The notes under the pieces were generated by a model, which saw only the letters and a program-made list of their open reading frames with translations, had not been told where the DNA came from and searched no databases. Source: Thermoproteales archaeon (GTDB lineage: Archaea > Thermoproteota > Thermoprotei > Thermofilales > Thermofilaceae). Taken from it: a stretch of 43,527 bases of DNA. Below are positions 25,645 through 35,388 of the stretch, piece by piece. How positions within the stretch are numbered: the stretch's first letter is position 1; the number at the start of each line of letters is the position of its first letter. Both the position numbers and the translations under genes were made by a program. Location: NCBI GenBank assembly GCA_021163245.1, contig JAGGXB010000094.1, forward strand, positions 1 to 43,527, in the 5' to 3' direction.

Positions 25645-28600
25645 TCAGCTAAATAAATTTTTATCATCACGAAACTCTTCTGTGATTAGATACAAGCTAT
25701 AAAGTTTTTCGAGAAAATCAACCATATATTCCTTGCTTTTCTGAGTCAGGAAACGAGTATACATTAACCATTTGCTATATGGTAAATTTTTTATTTTTCT
25801 TCTAGTATTTTCATATTCTCTTCTTATATCATAAACGGATACTTTTAATGGTAAACTTAACCCTCTTAAGACTTCTTCAAAGGAAACACTTTGAATATTA
25901 AATATCTTCTTCATACGCGTTCTAATATCTATGATTTTTTTCTCTTTTTCCAAAGCCTTGAAAAGATAAACGATACTTTTCAAACCTATATTGTTTAATT
26001 CGTCATAAAAAACCTCCTTATCCCATACCACAAAATTAAAATCTTTATTAACTAATTCCAATATTTTACTTTCAAAATTTTTATCCTCTAACTTCAATGA
26101 ATAAAATTCCTTTATAGCTCTTGTAATTATTATATCTTCACCATCGAAAAGACCCAAAAATATAAGTGATACTGACGAATCATCTGCCAATGGTTCTTCT
26201 AATATTTCAATAGTAACATTTTTTAATGCTTTAGAGGGTTTAGGTATATAAATCTCTTTTTCTTTAACCTTTAACTTTAATCTATCCTCTAAAAGAAGAT
26301 AATCTATTATTTTGTATGCGTAATCCTTTGCTATATCCCATCTCATTCCTAAATTAACTAATGAATAATATGCATCTTCATCTATTGCCCGGATTATTAC
26401 ATCGCATAAACCTGAAGGTGAAAAAGATTTTATCTTATCTTTCAAAGATATCCAATCTATTTTTTCAATTAGTCCGGCACATGATTCTTCCCATAAAGTC
26501 AGGAATTTTTTGTCACCAATATTTCCAATATCGTATGAGAAAATTTTCAATGAATAATTGTATACCAATCTAAGCAAAAGTATTATAAAAGCCATCCCAA
26601 TTCTAATGAATTCAATATTCTCTCTAGATTCTAACTCTATTGTCTTGCCATATGTATAATCTTCATATTTGCCATAGGTTAAAGAGGGTACTTCTATTGA
26701 CCTCCTTTCATGTACAAAGAATGTTTTTTCCCCATATGAGTATAATCTAACTTTATTACCCAGTAATATCCACCTAACACGATTTGGTATCTCGATATAT
26801 TTACCAAAACCTCTACGAGGCGGATATACGCTACATATCACTTCCGAGTGTATTCTACCATGCACATAATCAAGAAATAAATTTACAGATTCTCCCCAAC
26901 GAGTCTTTATCTTGATATACTCTTCATATGCATAAGATGTAGCCTCATTTTCCCATAAAACCCGTTCACTTATAGGCTTTTCCACTATACCAGTAACGAT
27001 TTTTCCTTGTTTACCACCAAATCTATATCCAACTACTATTGAATCAGAAGTATAATCAAATGAACCGGCTTGGAACTTTTCTGTTAAATCAACAAAAGAT
27101 ATATCTTCAAGATATTTCTCCTTTCCGTTGTATATTTTTATTCTTTTGATACCATACGGAGGCGCAAACTCATAAAAATTCAATTTATACCATACTTTTT
27201 TGCCTTGAACATTAAGAGAATTACCCTCTAAGAGATTCAGTTTTTTTAGTAGAGTTATCTCATTTTTATTTAATTGAAATCTACCAGAAACATGTTTGAA
27301 AAGTGATAAAAACAACAAACCATATTTATTATCCTTATTTATTATAACATTTTCTAACGGAAGATTAATCCATTCCTTTAATACATCAACACCCCGAGAC
27401 AAAAGTTCACGATCCCATGATGATGATGGAATAATTATACTTTCTGTGAATAAAATCTCTTTTCTCCTACCTTTACGTCCCTCTCTTTGATGATATTCTC
27501 GGACATCGTCTGGTAAACCAAGATGAACAATCCTGATAATGGTTCCAATGTCTATTCCTTGAGAAAGAGTTCTAGGTGAAAATATTATTTTGACCTTACC
27601 TCTTCTAGCCATACTTTCAACTTCTTCTCGGTAAGATTTTGATACAAGGTGGTGATGAGAAGCAACTTTATTTTTTTCATCATCAGTTAAAACTAACCTG
27701 AGCTTTCTTGCAAGTTCTTCAGCTCTAGCTATACTTCGTGTAAAAACAATAGTTACCCCTTCATCATCAATATAGGATTGTAATATTTCAATTGGATCGA
27801 TATAAATATTCGGAATATCAATTTGAAGGGATCTAGCAATTTGAATAATTTTGTAAACATTATTTTTGAATACTTCGAAATTATCAACTGCCTCCTTTAT
27901 ATCCTTAGATATACCTGGAACTGATAGAATCAAATCCTTTTTCTTCCTGAATATGTTCCAAATATTCTTAAGATTCTTTCCAAGTACGATAATCGTATTG
28001 TTAGGAACTCTAAAAGGTTTGCCATCTATAATACTCGTAGGGAATCCATTTATCTCTGTCAAAAGATCTCCTAATTCTTTAGGATTACCTAATGTAGCTG
28101 TAAGTATAGATACTTGATATTTTCTACCAACTATAAGATTCAAAATTCTTAAAATTGCGAGTAGTAATGATATCTCTCGCGGTCCGTAGAAATCTAATTC
28201 ATCTATAATAACCATATCTATTTTGTGTAAAAAATTCATTAACACACATGATCTTGTATCAGAAGCCCATCTTTTCAAATCAGTTAGTAAAAAAGCGGGA
28301 TTACTTATTACTATATCTGCTTGTGATAATCTACTCCTTAATTTACTAAGAGTTATTCCTCTGCTTCTAGCTTCCAATTTTCTTTTTGCATCTATGGCTT
28401 CAATCCTAAAACCGATATGCTTTGAATATTCGGTTAATCTTCTAATCTGATCATTTGCTAAAGCTAAAGTTGGATAAATTACAAGTGTTTTTTTCTTATA
28501 TTCCAAGGTGTAAAGAAGCCAAGCCTCTGTTTTTCCACTTCCTGTACCTGATTTTAAAATTATATTGTTTCCCTTAGCTAATTCTTTAAAAGCTTTATAT

Positions 28601-28785
28601 TGATGAAAATAAAGTTTTTTATTCGAAATCTCTAGATCTTTTTCTCTGAGTTTACTAAAAGTTGAAAAATTAGAAAACTTTTCCTCTACTGTTTCAGGTT
28701 CTATTCCATCTTCTTTTATATACGATAACTCATAACCAAGTTCACTTAATCGAACTATACTGTCAGTAATCATATAATTTCGCAC
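25645..28785 (-). CDS. Large SF2 helicase with DELD motif
   Basis: A 1046-residue helicase. Q-motif-like YFHQYKAF precedes Walker A SGTGSGKT (79-86). Ia is YPTLALANDQ, motif II is DELD (195-198), motif III is LTATLGNP, V is SPRTLSQGIDIG, and VI is HQREGRKGRR. It belongs to the broad DEAD/DEAH-like SF2 group near Lhr, YprA and related helicases, but the acidic fourth residue in motif II and the long C-terminal half (about 500-1046) without recognisable domains set it apart. I cannot assign a pathway; DNA repair or defence are possible. It is divergent from gcvT. Confidence 0.78.
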   Translation of the reverse strand: MRNYMITDSIVRLSELGYELSYIKEDGIEPETVEEKFSNFSTFSKLREKDLEISNKKLYFHQYKAFKELAKGNNIILKSGTGSGKTEAWLLYTLEYKKKTLVIYPTLALANDQIRRLTEYSKHIGFRIEAIDAKRKLEARSRGITLSKLRSRLSQADIVISNPAFLLTDLKRWASDTRSCVLMNFLHKIDMVIIDELDFYGPREISLLLAILRILNLIVGRKYQVSILTATLGNPKELGDLLTEINGFPTSIIDGKPFRVPNNTIIVLGKNLKNIWNIFRKKKDLILSVPGISKDIKEAVDNFEVFKNNVYKIIQIARSLQIDIPNIYIDPIEILQSYIDDEGVTIVFTRSIARAEELARKLRLVLTDDEKNKVASHHHLVSKSYREEVESMARRGKVKIIFSPRTLSQGIDIGTIIRIVHLGLPDDVREYHQREGRKGRRKEILFTESIIIPSSSWDRELLSRGVDVLKEWINLPLENVIINKDNKYGLLFLSLFKHVSGRFQLNKNEITLLKKLNLLEGNSLNVQGKKVWYKLNFYEFAPPYGIKRIKIYNGKEKYLEDISFVDLTEKFQAGSFDYTSDSIVVGYRFGGKQGKIVTGIVEKPISERVLWENEATSYAYEEYIKIKTRWGESVNLFLDYVHGRIHSEVICSVYPPRRGFGKYIEIPNRVRWILLGNKVRLYSYGEKTFFVHERRSIEVPSLTYGKYEDYTYGKTIELESRENIEFIRIGMAFIILLLRLVYNYSLKIFSYDIGNIGDKKFLTLWEESCAGLIEKIDWISLKDKIKSFSPSGLCDVIIRAIDEDAYYSLVNLGMRWDIAKDYAYKIIDYLLLEDRLKLKVKEKEIYIPKPSKALKNVTIEILEEPLADDSSVSLIFLGLFDGEDIIITRAIKEFYSLKLEDKNFESKILELVNKDFNFVVWDKEVFYDELNNIGLKSIVYLFKALEKEKKIIDIRTRMKKIFNIQSVSFEEVLRGLSLPLKVSVYDIRREYENTRRKIKNLPYSKWLMYTRFLTQKSKEYMVDFLEKLYSLYLITEEFRDDKNLFS

Positions 28786-28897
28786 TAACTTCTTTCCTAA
28801 CGTGTAATCATGTATTACTTATTCTAAAATAATTATTTATTAATGTATAATAAAAATAAATTAATAATTATATATCAAGTTAGGATATTGTTTTCAT

Positions 28898-29983
28898 ATG
28901 AGAAAAACTCCTTTTTTGGATTTTCACAAAGAAATTAATGCAAGTATAGGAGAATTTTCAGGATGGACGATGCCTATCGATTATGGAGACATGCTTCAGG
29001 AAGCCCTTATAACTAGAAAAAGCGTGACTTTTTTCGATATATCTCATTTATCTAGAATAGTAGTCTCAGGTAAAGATGCATTAAATTTTTTACAAAGACT
29101 TGTCGCTAGAGATATCAAAAAACTTAGTGTTGGAAAAATATCTGGACCTACAGCCTTTCTTAATCAAAATGCAGGATTTAAGGATGATGTAATGGTTTAT
29201 AGACTAACTGACCTTGTTTTCTTGATTGTAGGAAATGCTATTAACCATGATAAAATCGTTGATTGGCTAAACTATAACAGTTCGAACTATAATGTAGATA
29301 TAAAAGATATAACATTTGATACAGCTATGTTAGCTCTTCAAGGGCCTCAAAGCACAGAAAAAATAAAAAAGAAAATAGGAGAAAAAATAAAAAATCTTTC
29401 TCCACTAAACTTCTTAACAAACATTAAAACCAAGTATGGAGAAATAAAATTAATAAGTTATAGTGGTTGGACCGGCGAGGCTGGATATGAAATTATATGT
29501 GACATTGATGTAGGAGAAAAAATCTTAAGAGACCTCTATCAAGAAAAAATTCTTCCTGCCGGACTTGGTGCAAGAGACATACTAAGAATTGAAATGGGAT
29601 ATAATTTATATGGTAACGAGATAAACGAAAACATCAATCCAATCGAAGCTAAATATTGGATTTTTTCTTGGAAAAAAGAAGAAGATTATATTGGTAAGAA
29701 AGCGCTTTTCAATATATTGAAAAATGGGGTTGAAAAGGTAAAATATGGGTTATTGGTAAAAAAGGGCTCACCCCTACCTAGGAAAGGAATGAAAATCTAT
29801 ATTGAAGATAAGGAAATAGGTTTTATTACTAGTGGAACCTTTTCGCCTTTGTTAAAAACACCGATTGCTTTAGGATATATAAATTCTAAACACTCAATAT
29901 TAGGCTTAAAAGTAAAAATATTTAAAGGTAATAAAGAAATAGATGCAAAACTTGTAGAGCCTCCATTTATAAAAAGATTATAA
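28898..29983 (+). CDS. gcvT: Aminomethyltransferase (glycine cleavage T protein)
   Basis: A 361-residue GcvT-family protein. The N-terminus has FLDFHKEINASIGEFSGWTMPIDYGD, then FDISHLSRIVVSGKDALNFLQRL, the folate-site strand with GPTAFLNQNAGFKDDVMVYRL, the YSGWTGEAGYEI motif, and ARDILRIEMGYNLYGNEI. The C-terminal barrel ends in a typical PLLKTPIALGYI segment. It transfers the methylene group of the lipoyl-bound aminomethyl to tetrahydrofolate (or a pterin in archaea). gcvH follows, 35 nt away. The P-protein genes are not in the window. Confidence 0.9.
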   Translation: MRKTPFLDFHKEINASIGEFSGWTMPIDYGDMLQEALITRKSVTFFDISHLSRIVVSGKDALNFLQRLVARDIKKLSVGKISGPTAFLNQNAGFKDDVMVYRLTDLVFLIVGNAINHDKIVDWLNYNSSNYNVDIKDITFDTAMLALQGPQSTEKIKKKIGEKIKNLSPLNFLTNIKTKYGEIKLISYSGWTGEAGYEIICDIDVGEKILRDLYQEKILPAGLGARDILRIEMGYNLYGNEINENINPIEAKYWIFSWKKEEDYIGKKALFNILKNGVEKVKYGLLVKKGSPLPRKGMKIYIEDKEIGFITSGTFSPLLKTPIALGYINSKHSILGLKVKIFKGNKEIDAKLVEPPFIKRL

Positions 29984-30018
29984 ATACCAAAATATTCATA
30001 TTTATTGTCAGGTTTAAA

Positions 30019-30456
30019 ATGACGGCGATAAAAATGAGTGAAAGAATACAATATAAAAATTACATATTATTAAAGGATAGAAGATATCAAGATACACATG
30101 AATGGATAAAAATTATAGAAGGAAATAAAGTCCGTGTAGGAATAACTGATTATGCTCAGAAAAAATTAAAAAGTATAGTATATGTTGATACTCCCGAAGT
30201 AGGAAAGGATATTGAAAAAGGAGAATTAATAACTACTGTTGAATCTGTTAAAGCTGTTGGAGAAGTAATCTCACCAGTCAATGGAAAAATCCTATCATTT
30301 AATGAAAAACTAGAAGATGATCCAAGTCTAATAAATAATGATCCATATGGCGAAGGATGGATTGTTGAAGTAGAAGTAACTAATCCGAGTGAGTTAGATA
30401 ATTTACTAGATGTAGAAGGATATATAGAAGTCATTAAAAAGGAGGAAGAAGAATAA
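30019..30456 (+). CDS. gcvH: Glycine cleavage system H protein
   Basis: A 145-residue lipoyl carrier. YQDTHEWI begins the domain. The lipoylated lysine is Lys78 in TVESVKAVGEV, and INNDPYGEGWIVEVE is the usual C-terminal motif. The frame opens at ATG 30019; ATG 30034 (MSERIQYK) is an alternative. AGG at 30009-30011 gives only weak ribosome-binding support. It shuttles the aminomethyl group between P, T and L proteins. It ends 1 nt before the stop of the convergent AcoX-like gene. Confidence 0.92.
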   Translation: MTAIKMSERIQYKNYILLKDRRYQDTHEWIKIIEGNKVRVGITDYAQKKLKSIVYVDTPEVGKDIEKGELITTVESVKAVGEVISPVNGKILSFNEKLEDDPSLINNDPYGEGWIVEVEVTNPSELDNLLDVEGYIEVIKKEEEE

Positions 30457-30457
30457 A

Positions 30458-31561
30458 TTAAACAATCCTAACGATTTTTTCTTCATTATAGTCTACAATT
30501 ACGCGAATATATCCTTTAAATTTTTTATCTATTTCAATATTTCCTGTATCTATTCGCAAGGATTTTAACTCATTCATCTTTAACCTAGTAGCTACAACTA
30601 TAATATCATCTTTACTTATCCTTTGAAGAACAAGAGGACTTATTTCTTGATTACCCCTACCGAAAATGAATCCCTGTCTACCTATTGGTGTAACAATAAT
30701 TTTTACTTTAGGATACATCTCTAAATACTTCAAAATTTTTTTCTCATCAACGTTCCTGTCAATAATCTTTTTATTTAAAAGTATATCAACAGATAGGTCA
30801 TCCTTGTATAACCCCATATATTCACATATCTTTTTTATAGTTGAACCAGGGCCCAATATATATAGGGTATCATCTTCAATATTTTCAAAAATATATTTAG
30901 CTATACCATCTTTATTCTCTTCTTCTGATTCACCAGAATATATGGTCTTAGTTGGCTGTAGCAAATTTAGATAACTGATAGTTTTCGCATATCCATATAA
31001 TCGCAACTTAAGGATGCCTTTCCTGAGTAAATCTTCGTTTGCATCAATAATTTCTCTTTTAACAATTTGTACTTCTCCAGAAATAAATTTTTCAATTAAT
31101 CTAGCAACATCAGCTGGAGTATATCCAAAAACACCACTATAGACCTTTACACCTGCAGGAATTCCTATTATTGGAATTTTATTTGCTACTACAGAACAAA
31201 TATCTCTAGCTGTTCCATCACCACCGACAAACACTATCAGCGAAACATCATTTTCTAGAAACTTTTTAACTGTATTAATAGTATCTACAGCATTTGTATC
31301 TTCACTTCTCGTTACATAAACAACTAAGTGTTTTATGTTTTTTTCATTAAGATAAATTTCTCCCATCTTACCCGATGCTGTTAAAAATAAAATATTCTTT
31401 AAAGAATATATATCCAAAGCTTTGAAAAATAACCTAGCTTTAATAGGAGAAAGAGGCACACCACCTCTTTTTAATGCTTCACTTAATACTCCATCACTAC
31501 CTTTTAGTCCTACCCTTCCCCCTATTCCAGCAATTGGATTTACTAAAAAACCAATTCTCAT
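30458..31561 (-). CDS. ATP-NAD/AcoX kinase-family protein
   Basis: A 367-residue member of the NAD kinase/AcoX superfamily. It has the N-terminal GFLVNPIAGIGGRVGLKGSDG typical of the archaeal and AcoX branch, the nucleotide-binding VFVGGDGTARDI, then IIGIPAGVKVYSGVFGYTPADVA and a late LGPGSTIKKICEYMG. This branch is often encoded with acyl-CoA or acetoin metabolism genes, and its substrate is not firmly known. Here it starts 6 nt after the fused acyl-CoA synthetase, so the two are probably one transcription unit and functionally linked. Confidence 0.85.
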   Translation of the reverse strand: MRIGFLVNPIAGIGGRVGLKGSDGVLSEALKRGGVPLSPIKARLFFKALDIYSLKNILFLTASGKMGEIYLNEKNIKHLVVYVTRSEDTNAVDTINTVKKFLENDVSLIVFVGGDGTARDICSVVANKIPIIGIPAGVKVYSGVFGYTPADVARLIEKFISGEVQIVKREIIDANEDLLRKGILKLRLYGYAKTISYLNLLQPTKTIYSGESEEENKDGIAKYIFENIEDDTLYILGPGSTIKKICEYMGLYKDDLSVDILLNKKIIDRNVDEKKILKYLEMYPKVKIIVTPIGRQGFIFGRGNQEISPLVLQRISKDDIIVVATRLKMNELKSLRIDTGNIEIDKKFKGYIRVIVDYNEEKIVRIV

Positions 31562-31567
31562 AAAAAA

Positions 31568-33703
31568 TTAGTCCTTTCTTAATATTATCTTTACATCAAT
31601 AGCCAAACCTCCTTTACCTTTCTCATACACAAAGAATGGATTAATGTCTATGTCAGATATTTCAGGAAAGTCTATAGCAAGTTTTGCCACACGTAAGATC
31701 GTTTCTTTTATACACTCAATATCACTTTCAGGTTCACCTCTAAATCCTTTAATTACCCTATACGCCTTTGTCTCTTTAATCATCTCATCCACATCTTCAA
31801 TGGATAAAGGAGCAACTCTAAAACTAACATCTCTGAATAATTCTACCAGTATACCTCCCATACCAAACATGATTAAAGGACCAAATATAGGATCCCTATG
31901 CATTCCTATAATTACCTCTTTACCCTCCTCCGCCATTTTTCGAACAATTATACCCTTAATATCAGCATTAGGAACTTTTCTTCTAACATTTTCTATAATT
32001 TTATTATATTTTTCTCTTAATTCTTGTTCATTTTTAATATTTACGTATATTGCACCTACATCTGTTTTGTGTAAAACCTGAGGAGATTCTACTTCCAAAA
32101 CAACTGGATAGCCTACTTTATTTGCTATGCTTAATGCTTCGTCAAGAGTCTTAGCTAATGGTTTTTCAAGCACTGGAATACCATAGAGTTTAGCTACGAC
32201 TGTAGCTTCACTTGCCGTTAAGACGTTTCTTCCATCCTCTATCACTTCTTTGATAATATTTCTAACCTCGCTTTTGTTAACAACTAATTTGGGTATTGTT
32301 CTTACCTTTATCCTTTCTACATTTCTTTTATATTCGTAAAGAGCTCCTAATGCCGCAACAGCTTTCTCTTGAGATTCATAACATGGAACACCTTTGCTAG
32401 TTAAGCGTTCACATTCGTCTAAACATTCTTCACCACCTATCAGAGAAACTACAATTGGTTTTCTGATCCCGGTTTCACTAATAGCTTCTAAAATTGCATC
32501 TCCAATATCCTTAGGCTTTGTTACAGCTGTATGACAATATAAGACAATAACACTATCAACTCTTTCATCTTTTAGAAGTTCTTTTAACGCTCCTTTATAC
32601 CATTCTTTGTTTGCCATACCTGTTAAATCTATTGGATTATATACACTTCCAAAAGGAGGCATAAATTTTCTTAAACGTTCTGCTAAATCTTTAGGTATAT
32701 CCATGAGTTTAATGTTGTAAACCTCGGATGCGTCAGTTGCCATTACTCCGGCACCGCCACCATTAGTTAATATCACAACATTGTCGCCACTTGGCACAGA
32801 AAGCTTAGAGAGAGCTACAGCCCAATCAAATAATTCTAAAAATGTTGATGCTCTTAAAACACCCGACTGTTTAAACGCAGCTTCATAAGCTATATCAGAA
32901 CCAGCTAGAGAACCTGTATGTGACCTTATTGCACCCAATGTTCTTTCAGCCTTCCCTGCCTTAAGTATAACTATAGGCTTTTTTAAAGTTACCTTCTTTG
33001 CTATTTCTAAGAATCTTTTACCATTTTTTATTCCCTCAAGATAAGCTGTTATAACCCTAGTATTAGGATCATCTCCAAAAAAATCTATTAAATCGTTTTC
33101 GTCAATATCGGCTTTGTTTCCTATACTTACTAGATCTGATAAACCTATTCTTTTCAGCTTAGTCCACCCGACTAAAGCAATAGCTAATGCACCACTTTGT
33201 GTAATGAATGCAATATTGCCTGGTAAAGGTAATCCTTGACAAAAACTAGCATTTACACTTTTAACAGTATCACATATACCAACTATATTCGGTCCAAGAA
33301 TTCTAAAACCTCCTTTGTGAGCAATCTCAACAATTTCTTTCTCAAGTTTAACATTTCCAACCTCTTTAAAGCCACTCGATATAATGGCAACTGCTTTAAC
33401 ACCTTTCTCAGAACAATCGTAAAGTACTTTAGGAACGATCTTTGCTGGAACTACAATAACTGCTAAATCAACTTTATAAGGTATATCTTTAACAGTAGGA
33501 TAACATTTAAGTCCTAAAATTTCATTAGCATATGGATTAACTGGATATATTTTATCTTTTGGAAAACCTCCCACTATAAGATTTTTAACAACTTGATGCC
33601 CGATTTTTTGAGGTTCACGTGCTGCTCCGATTACAGCAACTGAATCAGGCCTTAACATATGATAAATGACAGTTCTCGTACTCATAACATCCACAAAATT
33701 CAC
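31568..33703 (-). CDS. ADP-forming acyl-CoA synthetase, fused alpha-beta
   Basis: A 711-residue fusion. Residues 1-460 hold the CoA-binding domain (DSVAVIGAAREPQKIGH) and the ligase domains with the phosphohistidine motif IRSHTGSLAG (His262) and TNGGGAGVMATD. Residues about 485-711 form the ATP-grasp beta part (ASEATVVAKLYGIPVLEKPLAKTLDEA, LEVESPQVLHKTDVGAI, GPLIMFGMGGILVELFRDVSFRVAP, DIDINPFFVYEKG). It converts acyl-CoA, ADP and phosphate to acid, CoA and ATP. Unlike the stand-alone alpha paralogue at 15.2-16.6 kb it should be self-sufficient. It forms an operon with the AcoX-like gene. Confidence 0.9.
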   Translation of the reverse strand: MNFVDVMSTRTVIYHMLRPDSVAVIGAAREPQKIGHQVVKNLIVGGFPKDKIYPVNPYANEILGLKCYPTVKDIPYKVDLAVIVVPAKIVPKVLYDCSEKGVKAVAIISSGFKEVGNVKLEKEIVEIAHKGGFRILGPNIVGICDTVKSVNASFCQGLPLPGNIAFITQSGALAIALVGWTKLKRIGLSDLVSIGNKADIDENDLIDFFGDDPNTRVITAYLEGIKNGKRFLEIAKKVTLKKPIVILKAGKAERTLGAIRSHTGSLAGSDIAYEAAFKQSGVLRASTFLELFDWAVALSKLSVPSGDNVVILTNGGGAGVMATDASEVYNIKLMDIPKDLAERLRKFMPPFGSVYNPIDLTGMANKEWYKGALKELLKDERVDSVIVLYCHTAVTKPKDIGDAILEAISETGIRKPIVVSLIGGEECLDECERLTSKGVPCYESQEKAVAALGALYEYKRNVERIKVRTIPKLVVNKSEVRNIIKEVIEDGRNVLTASEATVVAKLYGIPVLEKPLAKTLDEALSIANKVGYPVVLEVESPQVLHKTDVGAIYVNIKNEQELREKYNKIIENVRRKVPNADIKGIIVRKMAEEGKEVIIGMHRDPIFGPLIMFGMGGILVELFRDVSFRVAPLSIEDVDEMIKETKAYRVIKGFRGEPESDIECIKETILRVAKLAIDFPEISDIDINPFFVYEKGKGGLAIDVKIILRKD

Positions 33704-34028
33704 CGTAATGATTTAATCAAAGTATAATTTATCCTTAGCGGTCTAATAAATATACGATGTCTTGTTATAAAATAGACTATTACTAAAAAATAGTTAGACA
33801 AATACTTAACAAAAACTCTTTGAACACGAGACGACTTTTTTATTATATGCTTTATAAAAGTAATCCTAAAACTTTATATTTATAAATATCAAAAAATTAT
33901 AGAAAGAATAACCATAAGGTAAATTAAAGAATGTTTTAAAACAAAATGGTATTTTTTTCCTAATTAATAGATATGACTTTCCAACAAAGACTATGTATGA
34001 GTTATTAAATTATATACTTGGTGATCTC
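33704..34028. promoter_or_regulatory. 325-bp divergent intergenic region upstream of gdhA
   Basis: No convincing gene is seen. The region has two TATA-like elements reading rightward: CTTTATAAAAG at 33850-33860 and a longer TTTATATTTATAAATA at 33873-33888. The second would place the start near 33910 and give a leader of roughly 120 nt for gdhA, long for this genome. A 6-bp inverted repeat (ACTATT ... AATAGT, around 33776-33796) sits between the genes. The leftward synthetase promoter must also lie here. A short upstream extension of the gdhA frame from ATG 33993 is judged non-coding. Confidence 0.4.
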
Positions 34029-35279
34029 ATGACTAGATTAATTAATCCTTTCGATATGGCAGTTACCCAACTAACATCTGTTGCAAAACTTATCGATCTC
34101 GACCCAAATATACTAGAGATACTAAAGAAACCGAAAAGAGAAATTATAGCTCATCTACCTGTAAAAATGGATGATGGCTCAATAAAAGTGTTCACTGGAT
34201 ATAGAGTTCAACATAATGATGCAAGAGGCCCATATAAGGGCGGTATAAGATATCATCCCAATGTTACACTTGATGAAGTAAGAGCATTGGCTATGTGGAT
34301 GACTTGGAAAACAGCGGTAATGAATCTGCCATATGGGGGTGCAAAAGGTGGAATAACCTGTAATCCACTAGAAATGAGTAAAGGTGAATTAGAACGTTTA
34401 ACAAGAAGATACACATATGCTATTAGAGAATTCATTCATCCTTACATAGATATTCCAGCTCCTGATGTTTATACAAATGAACAAATTATGGCTTGGATAA
34501 TGGATACCTATTCTGCATTAGCTGGAAGAAATGAACCAGGCGTGGTAACAGCTAAGCCTATTGAACTCCAGGGATCAGAGGGAAGAACGGAAGCAACAGG
34601 TTTTGGCGTTATGGTAACGGCTAGAGAAGCTATAAAGAAGCTGGGATTAAATAATAGTGAAATTACCGTTGCTGTTCAAGGTTATGGCAATGTAAGCTAT
34701 TGGGCTGCATACTATGCCCATAAATGGGGATATAAACTAGTTGCCGCTAGTGACAGCAAAGGAGGAATCTATAATCCTGATGGTATAAACCCTGTAGATT
34801 TATTAAAACATAAACGTGAAACAGGTTCAGTAATAAACTATCCTAAAGCAAGAAACATTAGCAATGAAGAACTTCTTGAACTTAGTGTAACAGTTCTCGT
34901 ACCTGGAGCGATTGAAGAGGTTATCACTGAGAAAAATGCTGACAATATAAAGGCAAAAATTATATCAGAAGGGGCTAATGGTCCAACAACACCCAAAGCT
35001 GATAAAATACTCTTCGAAAAAGGAATATTAGTTATTCCCGACATTTTAGCAAACGCAGGTGGAGTAACAACAAGTTATCTAGAATGGGTTCAGAATCTTA
35101 TGAGATATTATTGGTCTAAAGAAGAAGTATTATCTAAGCTTGAAAAGCGTATGGTTGATGCATTCGAATGTGTCTATAGGATCAGTAGAGAAAAGAATAT
35201 CGATATGAGAAGTGCAGCCTATATCATCGCTGTTTCCAGAGTTGCAAAGGCTATTGAATTAAGAGGTATTTGGCCTTAA
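34029..35279 (+). CDS. gdhA: Glutamate dehydrogenase
   Basis: A 416-residue hexameric-type GDH that interconverts glutamate with 2-oxoglutarate and ammonia. Seen: GYRVQHNDARGPYKGGIRYHP, the catalytic lysine motif MNLPYGGAKGGI, PAPDVYTNEQIMAWIMD, TGFGV, the dinucleotide-binding VAVQGYGNVSYWAA, and NAGGVTTSYLEWVQN. The upstream ATG at 33993 would add 12 residues, but GGTGAT at 34020-34025 lies 3 nt before ATG 34029, and homologues start at about this point, so 34029 is chosen. With the ADP-forming synthetases it suggests amino-acid catabolism. Confidence 0.93.
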   Translation: MTRLINPFDMAVTQLTSVAKLIDLDPNILEILKKPKREIIAHLPVKMDDGSIKVFTGYRVQHNDARGPYKGGIRYHPNVTLDEVRALAMWMTWKTAVMNLPYGGAKGGITCNPLEMSKGELERLTRRYTYAIREFIHPYIDIPAPDVYTNEQIMAWIMDTYSALAGRNEPGVVTAKPIELQGSEGRTEATGFGVMVTAREAIKKLGLNNSEITVAVQGYGNVSYWAAYYAHKWGYKLVAASDSKGGIYNPDGINPVDLLKHKRETGSVINYPKARNISNEELLELSVTVLVPGAIEEVITEKNADNIKAKIISEGANGPTTPKADKILFEKGILVIPDILANAGGVTTSYLEWVQNLMRYYWSKEEVLSKLEKRMVDAFECVYRISREKNIDMRSAAYIIAVSRVAKAIELRGIWP

Positions 35280-35388
35280 TATTCTCTTTTTTATATATTT
35301 ATTTTTTTATATATTAAATATTTAACTTATAAGAATATAGTATGTGACTTCATTTCTATACTTTGATCATCTAAATCAGGTGTATAAA

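Noticed and set aside
28786-28897. Operator formed by GTAAT...ATTAC near 28805
   Set aside because: Arms of only five bases in very AT-rich DNA; chance is likely.
31644-32081. 145-codon + strand frame inside the fused acyl-CoA synthetase
   Set aside because: Antisense shadow rich in Ser and Ile, with no ribosome binding site or family signal.
33993-34028. Upstream ATG extension of glutamate dehydrogenase
   Set aside because: A GGTGAT ribosome binding site sits inside the extension just before ATG 34029, and homologues begin there.
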